A DNA stretch of 64,000 nt from Siphonodentalium dalli (GCA_032622095.1 CP136068.1:155275151-155339150), one strand, 5' to 3'; positions 21,568 through 33,348 are shown, numbered from the stretch's first letter. Notes: a model not told the origin generated them from the sequence alone. A program made the numbers and translations.

Positions 21568-23478
21568 ATTGCATCAGGGGGTATTCAAATTTTCCGATAC
21601 ATCAGGGTGAAATATTTTTCCGGCTCTTGGGTACCCACCACCCCCTATACGAAGGAAAACAGTTTTTTTTTCAATTTCATCTGGGGAACCCACCACCAAA
21701 TTGCCTCCAAATCTGACAACGGTTATCCTACACAATTTAACCGTTAATAAGCAATACAAATATTACCCTCTTTGCATTTCTGGTTCCATTAGTCCATTTT
21801 AAATTGTAAAACCTTTCTGAAATTCAGCTTAAAGCCACATGAACAATTAACACAGACATCTCCATGCACTGATAGGGGAATAGTATAGGCCATATACGTA
21901 ACAATGTCCAGTGTGTGATTTTGTTGGACTAAACGTTTGGATATAGTTACTAGAGAATGAAGCATTCGGGTCCAACTTGCACATCGAAAATGGTAGACAT
22001 TGAGATGAAGCGCATAATGCCATCAAGTGCAACATTGCTTCTTCTTTCGGAAATCCAAATGAAACGTTCCTTAAGGGGGCGCCCCATGGGTCAATTTTCC
22101 AAAAATCTCTCTTTTTAGAATGCAAGTGAACAAGATTTCATTCAGTTTTGCATTTCCACTAGATTCTATGAAACATAAAGACTATAGATTTAACCCCAAA
22201 ATGTGATATAAATATTTCATATAGTTTTAACAGAAGAAATTAAAAATATTACAATTATTTTTGCGAGTCGATCTAAAGTTCCAAAAAATATTTGTCGACA
22301 AAAGTCACATATATACAAACCTTATAATACCAACTTGTGCATGCACAATGTTTGCAGTGTGCAGGGAACACAGTTTACATTAAAGTTACAGGAATGTAAT
22401 TTGATCTGCATGTAAACAAAAAACATGTGGTTTTGTTATGATATGGAAAGCCAGTTCACATAAAACCCAATTTATTCTTTGGATAGCCACAACGTTTTGA
22501 AAACAATTTTATTCCCCACATGGTAGTATAAGTATACCATTATTCATTATTTGCAGCAGATGAAATCATAACAAAACCACATGTTTTTTGTTTACATGCA
22601 GATCAAATTACATTTCTGTAAATTTCATGCAAACTGTGTTCCCTGCACACTGCAAACATTGTGCATGCACCAGTTGGTATTATAAGGTTTGTATATATGT
22701 GACTTTTGTCGCAAAATATTTTCTGGAACTTTAGATCGACTCGCACAAAAATTTGTTGTAAATTTTTTTTAATTTCTTCTGTTAAAACTATATGAAATAT
22801 TTATATCACATTTTGGGGTTAAATCTATAGTCTTTATGTTTCATAGCATCTAGTGGAAATGCAAATCTGAATGAAATCTTGTTAATTCACGTTTTAAAAA
22901 GATAGATTTTTGAAGAATTTACCCATGGGGCGCCCTCTTAATTTCATCCATGCAGTCAGTTGTTTAGTCTGAGAATAGATCAGAATGTGTAAAGCTGCAC
23001 CAAGTGTTGTCTATTTGTTTTCATTTGCTAATAGATGTATGTCTATATAGTCTATTTCAAATTTGGGCGCAATAAGACTATGTTATAAATATGACTTAAA
23101 TGAATAACTTTAATTCAATTTATTTTACTTTAATTATTGGTCGACACAACTGCCATTTACACCACAAACCAGTAACATAGTACATGACAATGTGATCTGA
23201 TGGAATATGCGAATTCATGAGTGTCGGTTTGTAACCTGGATTGCAGAGTAGTATCATGTCCATATCCAAACTAACTAAACACTCATTCCCCAAATGTGTC
23301 TGAGGTGTCCTAAAAATGTTTCTGAACACCTAGTGCTCCTAATATCTCTCAAAAGTTGTGTATGAGGAAAAAATGTAACCGCTTGGAAAAAAGTGACTTT
23401 TTTCGGAGTCTGAAGCACCCACCCACCCCGGCCTGGTGTATGGAAAACATTGAATACCCCCCCCCCCCCTGATTGCAT
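21568..23478. mobile_element. hAT-like non-autonomous element, 1.9 kb
   Basis: Ends CAGGGGGTATTCAA (21575) and its complement with an expanded C run (to 23471). ATTGCAT is duplicated on both sides. The uninterrupted paralogous site TATTGCATGCCTC is present at about 19877-19889 in unit 1, which proves the borders. A CAGGG...CCCTG terminus with a 7-8 bp duplication suggests hAT. No transposase; another element is nested inside. Confidence 0.85.
22071..22941. mobile_element. Foldback element with ~370-bp arms and TTAA duplication
   Basis: TTAA then GGGGGCGCCCCATGGG starts at 22071, and the complement ends at 22937, followed by TTAA. The arms (about 22075-22440 and 22570-22937) stay complementary over most of their length, so the single strand would form a very long hairpin with a ~130-nt loop. 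It is nested in the hAT-like element. No coding capacity. Confidence 0.85.
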
Positions 23479-23830
23479 GCCTCATTGTTTCAAATACATT
23501 AACTTTACTCATGTACAGTTTTGATGCGTACTATTCTCTGCTAAATATAAAGTTATTATACAATGTTTTGTACAGTATGTATTTTTCTTATACGATTCCA
23601 GGTTGTGGTGAAAAGTCATATTGGACGAAACGCAAATCGAGTCAAATGTAACGTTTTACCACGACATGCACAAGTAAAAGAAAAGCACAAACTGTTCACA
23701 AAGTCATATTGGACTCGAACTGCAGTAATGCGGAAATTTATGGGATTGAGATCTAATGATTGATTTCAAACAAGGATACCGGTGAAATCGGTGTTCCAAC
23801 TGTAACTTGTATTTCACTTATTTGAAATAC

Positions 23831-24335
23831 CGCTCCACTTTCACTGACAAGAAGAAATTGTGGTCCACCCACACAAAACAGTTAAATTTCACAGAAATCA
23901 CAACGGGATTCCCACTATTTTTCTAAGGGTGAATGGATGAGGATGAACTGGAAAGAAGTGCCCGAGAATTGAATAATGTTAAAGAAGTCGAATACAGAGT
24001 ATGTCTGATTTTGTAAACATATGGATACAAGAGGTGGGCAATTAGGCCTAGCTTTTGTCGAACATCTATGTTTTTGATTTAGAACAGCGATTATTATATT
24101 TTTTGCAGATATGTAATATGTTTTTAAATGTTTCATACAGGTATTGTCTTTTTATCAAATCGCTCGGATTAGTAAAAAACTATGATAATGACAAATCGAT
24201 ACAAAATAACGGTATTTTTCTTAGCATTACCATTTTGGCCTAATTCAGCAGCACCCAACACTGGGAACGCATCATATCGATACATTAGAGCTATAACCCA
24301 GTATGTAACATTCCTGAGGAAACGCTTGTTTAATA
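23831..24335. other. No gene recognised
   Basis: Contains AATCGCTCGGATTAGTAAAA (~24158), which resembles 33925, and a diverged copy of the AATTCAGCAGGACCC motif at 24242. Confidence 0.4.
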
Positions 24336-25474
24336 CATAGGCGTACGGGCCCTAACATTTTGGGGAGGGGGTGCCCGAATATGAATCTCACAATAATTAT
24401 GACTAAATATATACCTTCTCGAGTAGCTAGCGATTCGTGTGCTTTAAACACACGCCAAACAAGAATTTCGTTATTAAGTCTCCAACCTTCAAAATTCCAA
24501 CTGATATATAATATAGTTTCCATAACTCTGCAGTCATGGTTCATCTAGTAATTACCACACTTGTTGACATATGTGCATATGCTGATCAATGACCCATGTC
24601 CACATCCACTTAAACAACCACTGATATCTAATCGTGCTAAAATTGTCTTCTAACTGCACAGTTTACCACTGACCAGTTTCGATATTGGATAATAACTGAC
24701 CCATGGGATTTACTGGCTTCCTGTTCGAAACCAAACCATATGTCAATATAATTGATTGCCTTTCATAAACATGGGAATTTCCACAAAGTGTGAAGCTGAT
24801 ATATCATGGTAGATATAATTAAACTCCATAACCTATGGGATCAGAGCACATTCGGGCAACAAATTTGAAATTTTCTCTCTAAGTTTGATTCAATGTAATT
24901 CTACAAGGTCCATACACTTAATTTTGTGACAATCGGACTATATAAGGACATGTCGGCATGTATCCGATTTTGCCCGAATTTTCAAGCAGGGCCGAACTTT
25001 GGGCCGCTGTACCCCCAGTCCCCTCACTCCCTGGCCCGTCACAACCACATCCCAGTATAATTATATCTGTATCATAGTGTATCAAATTCAAATTCTGTAT
25101 TTTTGTCACTTAAGATGCCATTACAGACAGTGTTCCAAACTCCACGACAGGTGGCGGTCCTCTAAATCACCACTTAAACTGTTGGTAAGGATAATAAATC
25201 GTTTTATGAGAGCCCTATAAAGATACATCGTGTGTGCATTACGCGTACATGTACATCAATCCTCACTTGAAGTAAATTGCCAACTAATTAGGAGAATGTT
25301 TATAGCCAGTTCATGTGACTGCTGTCGGTAGTGCTCTGGGGAACATATGGTTCTGCCAACATCAGTTACAATAATGCCTGCTGTTTAGCGAGAGCCCGCA
25401 TTACTCTCTGTTAATATAAAATTTCAAAGTCAGTGGGAATTACTGGTATCTCATCTTATTGAATTGGGGCAGAT
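24336..25474. other. Isolated hAT-like terminus, otherwise no gene recognised
   Basis: CATAGGCGTACGGGC at 24336 followed by a G-rich stretch and TGCCCGAAT resembles the left end of the MITE at 29090. No matching right end was identified. The remainder to 25474 shows no gene. Confidence 0.4.
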
Positions 25475-25600
25475 CAGGGGCGTAGCAAGCAAATTTTATT
25501 GGGGGGTATAACCATTCATCGCGAAGCGATGACCCGACGCCGAAGGCGTCGGTGGGGAGAGCACGAGAGGGGGTCGCCCCCTCTCGATGGGGGGGGGGGG
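25475..25600. repeat. hAT-like terminus CAGGGGCGTAGC plus three adjacent mini-hairpins
   Basis: After CAGGGGCGTAGC (25475) come three near-contiguous perfect hairpins: 25518-25530 (ATCGC/GCGAT, loop GAA), 25534-25552 (CCGACGCC/GGCGTCGG, loop GAA) and 25564-25586 (CGAGAGGGGG/CCCCCTCTCG, loop TCG), followed by a G run. No partner terminus was found. Confidence 0.7.
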
Positions 25601-25929
25601 TCCGGGAAATTTTCTGACATTGGAAGCTTAAAGTGGCTCTCTGGTGGCTTCTGACCCATCTGACATTGTTTTCCCACCCACTACATTATTATAGATTCTT
25701 TATTTATTCTTATCATTTATCAATTGTAATTTAATTTCATAAAATGGTAGGCCGATTGAAAGTGTAATGAACAAATAGGTATATGGGAATTCATGTTGTG
25801 TTATTATCTAGTCATTAATGATGTGAAATTACTCCCATAACTGGGATCAGATATTCAGAAAGTAAATATGTCACAAACAACCATGATAAAGTAGACTACA
25901 TGGATACACACATCACCATGGGTATGTAT

Positions 25930-26312
25930 CGTGGGGTATTTATCGTGTGGGTATGAATAGTGTGGGTATGCATCGTGGGTATGTATAGTGGGTATGTATA
26001 GTGGGTAGGTATCACGGGGGTATGTATCCTGGGTATGTACAGTGGGGGTATGTATAACGTGGTTATGTATAGTGTTGGTATGTATCGTGTGAGTATGTAT
26101 AGTGTGGGTATGTATAGTGTGGGTATGTATAATGTGTGTATGTATAGTGTGGGTATGCATAGCGTGGGTATGCATAGTGGTGGTATATATTGTGTGGGTA
26201 TGTATCGTGTGGGTATGTATAGTGTGGGTATGTATAATGTGGGTATGCATAGTGTGGGTATGTATAGTGTTGGTATGTATAGTATGGGTATGTATCGTTT
26301 GGGTATCGATTT
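25930..26312. repeat. 15-bp minisatellite
   Basis: About 25 units of roughly GTGTGGGTATGTATA. The period is a multiple of three, so long frames stay open on both strands (SVGMY-like and IHTHT-like repeats). These are not taken as genes. Confidence 0.9.
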
Positions 26313-26650
26313 TCGGTAATACTTTGACACTGTTGTGAACTTGCGCTGACGATATGGAGAGACAGTGGGGATTCTGACCCTTTGTACTAAAATAATCAAC
26401 ATACAGTACATTGGAAACTTTTAAGAAGGACTGGGTATAAATCTATAGCTCCACGATAATGAAGCTCAATCAAGCCTTCGTGCAACCATTACTAGGGACA
26501 ACCATAATACTGCATTGGAATTTCAAGCGTTGCAGATCCAAAGATCTATAGGATACTTACTGCATTGATTTGTATATATAGACGGGCTACCGAAATCCCA
26601 CCGTGTTTTTCGGCGGAATTAGCAACCCTGCTGATTTGAAGTTCGGTGCG
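26313..26650. other. No gene recognised
   Basis: Spacer after the minisatellite without coding signal. Confidence 0.4.
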
Positions 26651-26780
26651 ACGCGCGAAGCGCGAAGGCACCAGTATGGTCCTGCGAATATTCGATTATT
26701 CGAGTCGAAGTCGAGTCGATGTCTAAAGTCGAGTCGAATTCGAGTCGATTTTTATAACTCGAATATCTAATTTCGAATAT
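26651..26780. repeat. GAA-loop hairpin and TCGAGTCGA-rich stretch
   Basis: 26652-26664 is CGCGC/GCGCG around GAA. From 26690 the sequence is dense in ATTCGA and CGAGTCGA motifs, like the subterminal part of a hAT-type element. Confidence 0.5.
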
Positions 26781-27954
26781 GAAACAATAACATTTTGGTA
26801 TTTCGATTGTTGGGCTGCATGGTCCAACAAATTTACGCGTCAAACTATGCTCCCACAACGTTCATTATAGAATTAACTTCTCGGCCCATTTGCCGATTTG
26901 TCTTCTATATTTACACTCCTAAATATCTGTGTCCATGTAGTGCAAGTTTAAATGTCGGGATTTGTCACGTGACGCCAGGGTACCGGTTGCGACATTGTGT
27001 TTATAGGATTAGGGAACCGATTGTAACATTCATCTATATCGGGTATACTTGTTGAGCCAGCCTATTCCAAACTAACATGTTATCTTGTCGTGTCAGGGGG
27101 TGGTCTTGTGGTCGGCAAAAAGTTCCAGGCTACAAGGTCCGGGTGGGTAGATGGTTCCGAGCCCCGAAATACTGTTTTATTCCGGTTTCATGTATTTTTT
27201 GCCAAATGTCATCTTCGACAATTTATTACAGCTATGCACAGAACATGTTGGTTCTGCGTATGTTATATGCCCAGATACAGTGTCTGGTGACAGATACTAG
27301 GGCGTGTCTAAGAATAATTATGATATTGTTATCCACGGGCGATAATCAGTATAATGACTGGTGCACACTTAACTGCACGAGCGCGCTTTTTAACTGTGTT
27401 TTCGCGTCAGACCCCATCCACACATCACATAGCTGAATGCTTCCAGCGCCTATTTTAAACCAACGTAACGAGCTCAAATATATTATTTCAGTTATTAAAG
27501 GGACATCGTAATCGTGTTCGCCCCTTTCAATGCAGATATTAGGTTCTAATACATTATACGTCGTTGAAGCATCTATAATACCAGGAAACCGAATATGTCG
27601 CCACGCCGGCACACACATACAATACACCACGATGGAAGCACTGAGCTAAACGCTATTTATTAATTGCCAACATTCATGGATTTATTTATATTGCTATAAT
27701 GTGAACAGGACTTCATATCGTGCTCCAAATAAACTTATTTCCAATCTGATACATATTTGTAGAAGCCATATATACATGATGTTAATGCCATTTGCTTTGG
27801 TTATGTTGACAAATATGCTAATCGCCTGTTAAACTGCGTATGAACTTCGAAAGTATGGTATGTTGAACGACATTTTGCATATATGTTTTAATAAAAACCA
27901 AAGCAACGACTTCTAATAAAGAGCGTTTATAATTAACAACACGTGAACAGACGG
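26781..27954. other. No gene recognised
   Basis: No supported coding region. A single EnSpm-like box (AATAAAGAGCGTTTAT) occurs at about 27915. Confidence 0.4.
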
Positions 27955-27978
27955 CCGGTTCAGAGGCCCCTGAGGAAA

Positions 27979-28034
27979 ATTACTAAAATACCAATAAGGT
28001 TAACTGGTATAGTCTATATTGGTATTTTAGTAAT
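27979..28034. repeat. Hairpin, 18-bp perfect stem
   Basis: ATTACTAAAATACCAATA and its exact complement, separated by 20 nt. Confidence 0.8.
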
Positions 28035-28739
28035 TCCCCCAGTGGTATTTGGGCTGGTTCACAGTGATATGTTCTTTCGCGGATCCCGGTGTGCCCTCGC
28101 GGTCCGTATACTATATATATATACATGCTATATATATTTTTTTATTTCATAGTTAATAAACATGTGATGCAGATGTAATAAATGTATAAGATCTGAGATT
28201 CGCGTGTGTGGGTTATGATAATATACATAATAATAAAATAACACATATTATGTATTAGTATCTTGCCGATATATATACGGGGTACATATACAATATATTT
28301 TACAATCAAATTATAACATAATAATATAGAAAGGCAAGTAAATAATAATTATTAATAATAATAATAATAGCTGACAAAAGCATTTATATAAACAAAACTG
28401 AGTATAAATCATTCACTATTATCCTCGATGTCAAAATGTTCGGACTAATTGTCTCAACATGATTATTGTCTACAGTGCGATTGGGTGATTTGAATCTCAA
28501 ATGATGTCCAACTCTATGGAAATATATTTTGTTTTGTTACAGCAATTGGAAATGTATATATAGTCCGGTCTTGGCGGTTTACAGTTAGTAGCGGACACCC
28601 CGCCAATATTGCAACCACCGGCCACGTCCCTGCTATAGCTTACCAGTTTGTTATTAATTACTACCATTTCTGAAACACCCCTCCGTGCTAGCAAGATGTT
28701 ATTCAGTTAAATGTGTTTATAATAATACACATGGACTAG
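28035..28739. other. AT-rich low-complexity DNA
   Basis: TATA and AATAAT runs (about 28105-28375), no gene. Confidence 0.5.
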
Positions 28740-28759
28740 ATCCCATCCATATTTCGGAC

Positions 28760-28965
28760 CAACTGCGGATCACAACGTTGGTCTTAACTTTAAGATTATC
28801 TTATGACACCTCACAGCAGTCGTAAAGTTAAGACCAAAGTTATGACCATCTTAAGTTAAGACCTTGTTCGTGAAACGCACTTATGACTGAAGTTTGAACT
28901 TATGACCATCTTAAGTCCCAACTATGTCATAAGTTGCCTTCATGAAACATGCCCCTGAAGTTCAG
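28760..28965. repeat. Internally repetitive foldback-like repeat
   Basis: Alternating GGTCTTAACTTTAAG, AAGTTAAGACC and TTATGACCATCTTAAGT motifs in both orientations, ending near CATGAAACATGCCCC. Probably a decayed MITE. Confidence 0.5.
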
Positions 28966-29081
28966 AACGTATCGCTATCTAATCACCACTCACGTCGTGG
29001 TCAGCAGAGTGGTGTAACTCATTGCTTAGGACTGAGTGCGTATACTGCAAGAAATCAACCCGGGGTATACAGAGATTGATA

Positions 29082-29460
29082 CAAAATTGCATGGCCGTAC
29101 GGGCGCCCGAAATTTTGGGGTGTGGAGCTGAGAATATTAGCCCGAATAATTTTTCATGATTTAGTTTTTGTCGAATCACTGTGTTTGTAGAATATACAGT
29201 ATATATACAGACAAAAAAGTAACAAACTGGTCCAAATTAACTTAAAATATGTCAAATTCGGGCAGAAATGTGGAAATTATGGTAAATTGACACATTTTTC
29301 CACAAAATAACATTCAATTTGCCTCAATATTGCCCGAATTTGACCCCAAAAAATCTTAAATTTGCCCGAATATTGCCCGAATTATTGGAGATTCGGGCAT
29401 TAAGGGGGATGCAGTCCCCCCCCCCCCAAGCACCCCGGCCCATACGGCCATGCAAAATTG
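29082..29460. mobile_element. hAT MITE with perfect 8-bp target duplication
   Basis: CAAAATTG at 29082-29089 and 29453-29460 flanks a 363-bp element with ends CATGGCCGTACGGG and CCCATACGGCCATG. Eight-bp duplications with CA..TG ends define hAT elements. Inside, TTGCCCGAAT-like motifs repeat (29330-29400), followed by a C run. No transposase. Confidence 0.9.
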
Positions 29461-30962
29461 GGCGACCAAGTGCACAGACAGGGGGGGGGTTACACATTTA
29501 GATTCACAACAACGGCATCATGTGCCATCATCCATCCATTGGATAGTACATTTGAACTCCACATGCACAGTCTACATTCCAAACATCTGGAAATATCGTT
29601 CATAAATCTTAAATGTATGTTTTAATTGGTACTCAATCAAATATATAGATATATTCTAATCACCCGTTGGATATAAATCACACATAAATCGCATATTCGA
29701 TATACATTTGTATGACGTCTGAAGAGTCCAGTTTCGGGGTCCAAGTTTCCAATTATTCTATGGGGTGGACCCTGGGTGGTATCCGATATCCCATGTATTG
29801 TGTTTCCAATGGAAATCTATGATGGGGCACATTTCAAACAAATGCTCTCAGTGTTGGTGCATTGTGTATACAGTTGGATTTTTCAGACAGGAAGAATGAA
29901 GTAGAGTGGGTTGGGGTGCATTTGTAACTTCCCTTTATGTGCGCCAAGTTATGTAAATAAAAGTTCTTCTTGGTAACTATAGAGTTTGATCAGAAAGAAT
30001 CGTCCCTTTCAGTGGGTGATTGTTGTGGACGAAATATGTGGTGGACACCCGGTAGGTCACGATGCGTATGCCCCTGTGTGTGTATAAAAGTTCTCGTCGA
30101 TAATGACCGGTAAATCTGATCCGGTGAACGCAACTGAGCATATCTCAATTCCGATCACCCTGACGACAAGGACGCCTGCTAGCCAGTGCGGACAAACATA
30201 ACTGTTGGACTTAATCCTTTGTAATAATATTATTTGGGACCCGGACACACGTACACATGACACAATCCATAATATTTTGATCGTCTGTCCGCGGCTTAAA
30301 GGGTGTTATATGCAAATCCGAATTAAAGTCATATTTAAAAAAAATGTAATATAATATAATATATAATCTCTCATTTTATGGCGTTTTATTTTTATTTGAT
30401 GTTTGATTTATACTGTAAAACTGCTTTTCAAGTGAACTACCAATCATGATAAGGAAAACGTTCGGCTGACCCTTAAGGCCAATACGAAACAACGGTTGTC
30501 GCATAGTATATTCCATCCTCGGCGAATGTGTAAATCTCTCAAGTTAATTATATGAAATGTTTCATTAGCGGGCGTGCGAAAACGATGTATTAATAGTGCC
30601 TCACACAAGCAATGCCTTGAACACGCCCCCTGTGTAGATTGCAGACGAATCCGAGAGCACCAATCGTACTTTATCCGATTAGCATAAGCGTAGTAATATG
30701 CAATTTGAATGTGACTGTTAACATGTTGCAAACTTAACAGGAAGTCATATGAGCGACGACCGTTGAACAAGGAAGAAGTGTGTTCGTTCCTCCTATCCGA
30801 TATGGGGCTCATTTTCTCTTAATGAATGTTTTCTTATAGGATCTACGTGTAAGCGACCAAACAGTTGTATGATTGGCGCTGTGAAACTGCCTTCCCATTT
30901 CTGACAGACACTTTCATATTAACGGAATTAAAATTATGGCCATCATTCAATACATACCATTA
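29461..30962. other. No gene recognised
   Basis: A G run near 29481-29488 and AT-rich DNA. Short open frames on the minus strand (30057-30263, 30444-30812) show no family feature. Confidence 0.4.
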
Positions 30963-31068
30963 AATGAATATCATTAAAAAGAATATCATTAAAAAGAATA
31001 TCATTAAAAAGAATATCATTAAAAAGAATATCATTAAAAAGAATATCATTAAAATGAAAAGCATTAAA
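30963..31068. repeat. 15-bp minisatellite in ATTAA-rich DNA
   Basis: About six units of GAATATCATTAAAAA. The next 300 bp are unusually dense in ATTAA/TTAAT, probably decayed extensions of the same array. Confidence 0.85.
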
Positions 31069-31662
31069 ATATATATAATTTTAAACCTGGAGTTTCATTG
31101 CATTAATAATAACGTCAAATAACACAGCATTAAAATATAATGCACATAACCCCTTTGATTAATGATTTAATGCGATCGTTCTTAATATAGTATTAAATTT
31201 GCATTAAATTTCGGCATTAAAAATACTATCATTTTATTTGACTTTTAATGGATACATTAATGGTGAATTGATGGCAATTTAATAGCATCAATTTTGTCTC
31301 ATTTTGATGATTTTTTAATGAATATATTAATGATATATTCATGATTTTTTACAGGAAATTTGAGACATTTTTAACGATGTTTTAATGATATTATGTTAAT
31401 GCCATAATGGGGGTATAAACTACAAAATCCGAAGCTTGTTCCAGGTGACAAGCTTCTTTAGTCGATACAAAATCAGCCGTGCGAAAAGACTCACACGCGC
31501 TTGGCGCAGTGAGTGATCACTTAAACATACACGAAATTGACCCAATTTAAACCAAAACAAACTGGACGGTGTTATTAACTCTTTCACTGCCATACACTCC
31601 TGATCGAACTTCAATAAATATATATACAGTAATACTGTAAATAATGGACTCCTTAACCACAG
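31069..31662. other. ATTAA-rich DNA, no gene recognised
   Basis: See the minisatellite. A short inverted pair AAGCTTGT...ACAAGCTT lies at ~31431-31456. Confidence 0.4.
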
Positions 31663-31803
31663 AAGAATTATGGGTATTTTTTCAGGATTTAGTTGGAAAT
31701 ATGGCTTGTTGCCATTCAGCGGAAAGCTCTCACCGAGAGCTTTCTGATGAATGACAGCAAGCCATATTTCCGTCTAAATCCTGAAAAATTTCCCATAATT
31801 CTG
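31663..31803. mobile_element. Foldback element, 141 bp
   Basis: Arms of about 60 bp starting AGAATTATGGG, with CAGGATTTAG and AAATATGGCTTG inside, complementary to 31745-31803. Likely a small MITE. Confidence 0.8.
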
Positions 31804-31846
31804 CTATAGTTTGGAGTAAATTATTTAGGACATAACTGTAGCTTAT

Positions 31847-32534
31847 TTAACCCTTCTATACTAAATAGGTTCTCCCTATCAGTTATAAAAGTATATATTG
31901 AAATTGTCTACTATTCATCTTGAGGGGTGTTAAGGATATTAGAACAGATGACAGTGAGATGAAATGCCAATACAAGTGGAGTAGACTATTGAGGAACAAA
32001 TATGTGACCCGCCATATCAAATCCAGTCGTAAGTCGGGATTCTTTTTACCCTGTGCCATTGCATTCTCTTATATATGCGAGTCGACCATAGGTCGCCTCG
32101 CATATATAAGAGAATGCATTGGCCTAACAATTTTTTATCATTTTTTTTAAATAAATGTTTCTTAAACTTTTTAGGACATAAAATAAAAAACATCCATTAC
32201 CCTGCAGGGAGCCCCACACATATATAGAAGCATATAGAAGAGTGCCGTCTGCTCATGTTTGTCTGGGGCTCTGTATGGGTGAAATTTTAAAATTGTTAAA
32301 GAATACAAGAAAAAATTGTAAAAAATTGTTAGGCCAATGCATTCTCTTATATATGCGAGGCGACCTATGGTCGACTCGCATATATAAGAGAATGCATTGG
32401 CACAGGGTAAAACAAATACCAATTTCATATTCATTGGTGGGAAATGTTTAGATAATAAGTTTTGTTGAACTTATTATCTGAACATTTCCTTAGGGAACTG
32501 CCCGTCAGTGGATATTTAGTATAGAAAGGGTTAA
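31847..32534. mobile_element. TTAA-flanked (piggyBac-like) MITE hosting a palindromic MITE
   Basis: TTAA plus CCCTTCTATACTAAATA at the left and the complement plus TTAA at the right. The 680-bp body contains the palindromic element (32003-~32410). At 32440-32495 it has an inverted pair around AGATAATAAGTT/AACTTATTATCT, which also occurs near 1 and 39735. Confidence 0.8.
32001..32412. mobile_element. Palindromic-end MITE, copy 2 (right end truncated)
   Basis: Begins TA|TGTGACCCGCCATATC. The left palindrome is near 32059-32123 and the right one near 32336-32400. The outer right arm is lost after CACAGGGTAAAA. The interior has an AGCCCC...GGGGCT hairpin near 32210-32272. Confidence 0.85.
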
Positions 32535-32616
32535 TCATATATGATTGTTCAGTGTTCTGTCTTCACAACTTGCTATCAGAATGTACGCATCTACTCTGAC
32601 AATTATGCGTTTTTCG

Positions 32617-33191
32617 AGCACTAGAATCTATATATGATAACTGTATGTAATTCCATTGTGTTTGGTAGCCAGGCAGTTCAGCACTAGAATCTATGATAAC
32701 TGTATGTAATTCTAGTGTGTTTGGTAGCCAGACAGTCGAGCACTAGAAATATGATAACTGTATGTAATTCTAGTGTGTTTGGTAGCCAGACAGTCGAGCA
32801 CTAGAAATATGATAACTGTGTGTAATTCTAGTGTGTTTGGTTGCCAGGCTGTCGGACACCAGCTGACGATTCCACATTTTGCGAGCCCTCAAATTATTTA
32901 TAATTGTTTTAATTTAGAGAGAGTTTTCAGCATTCTTGTGTTAGTACCATGATACATTCTTTTTGATTGTTTGAATTATTAATTACTTTTTTTTAAATTA
33001 TAATGTGCTCAGTGAGCAGTGTTTGATTGTCAGGCAATCAGACACCTGCTGACATCTACTAGGATGATTCCAAATTTTGCGAGCTCTTAAATTAATGATG
33101 ATTTTTTATTTTAGTTTCAGCGTTCACGTGTTACTACCACGCTATGCTCTTTTTCACCGTTTGAATTATTTATTACATTTTTAAATTCTAG
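32617..33191 (+). repeat. Tandem decayed copies of an ABCB intron-exon junction
   Basis: Four ~60-bp units (32617-32855) contain AATTCTAGTGTGTTTGG and GCCAGRCAGTC. Two further ~190-bp units lead up to the real exon at 33192, whose acceptor and start (AATTCTAG|TGTGTTCGG, then GCCAGGCAGCCGGAC) match them. The intron-side sequence (ATTCCAMATTTTGCGAGC) repeats at 32866 and 33070. The upstream copies lack most of the exon and look like pseudo-exons. Confidence 0.75.
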
Positions 33192-33348
33192 TGTGTTCGG
33201 CGTGTTGGTATTTTGTGGCCAGGCAGCCGGACGCATGCTGACATTGACTCCTGATTACGGCAAAGGAAGAATAGCGGCCACACGACTGTTTTCCATCATA
33301 GACAAAGAGCCAGAAATAGACAGTTATAGCGAAGCTGGCCGCACTATA
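33192..33348 (+). CDS. ABCB: ABCB (P-glycoprotein-like) transporter, exon A (end of TMD2)
   Basis: First visible exon of a multidrug-type ABC transporter. 157 nt, acceptor TTCTAG, donor GTAGGT. It encodes VFGVLVFCGQAAGRM, then TPDYGKGRIAATRLFSIID and PEIDSYSEAG, the usual last transmembrane helix and linker before NBD2 in ABCB proteins. The five exons at 33192, 34357, 36984, 37889 and 38476 give about 303 residues. These proteins export lipophilic compounds across the plasma membrane using ATP. Everything upstream (TMD1, NBD1, most of TMD2) lies outside or was not found. The exon begins in phase 2. Its acceptor region is duplicated upstream. Confidence 0.85.

Larger units (their letters stand above)
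18380..23830. repeat. ~2-kb tandem duplication, second copy interrupted
   Basis: Landmarks repeat in order. TAATGGGGGCCCA is at 18545 and 20486, CCGCGTGTTTACTGTTCC at 18801 and 20750, CGTCGTGTACAG near 18927 and 20875, and a CCCACGACAGGGATG block near 19575 and 21265. TTATACGATTCCAGGTTGT is at 19992 and 23587, and ACAAGGATACCGGTGAAAT near 20365 and 23770. Unit 1 runs about 18380-20440. Unit 2 runs on to about 23830 and is split by the insertion at 21575-23471. No protein-coding content was recognised. Confidence 0.8.

Noticed and set aside
25855-26411. Long open frames on both strands of the 15-bp minisatellite
   Set aside because: The period is a multiple of three, so open frames arise automatically; only low-complexity peptides result.
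30444-30812. Minus-strand 122-codon frame
   Set aside because: Composition and lack of any motif or splice context suggest chance.
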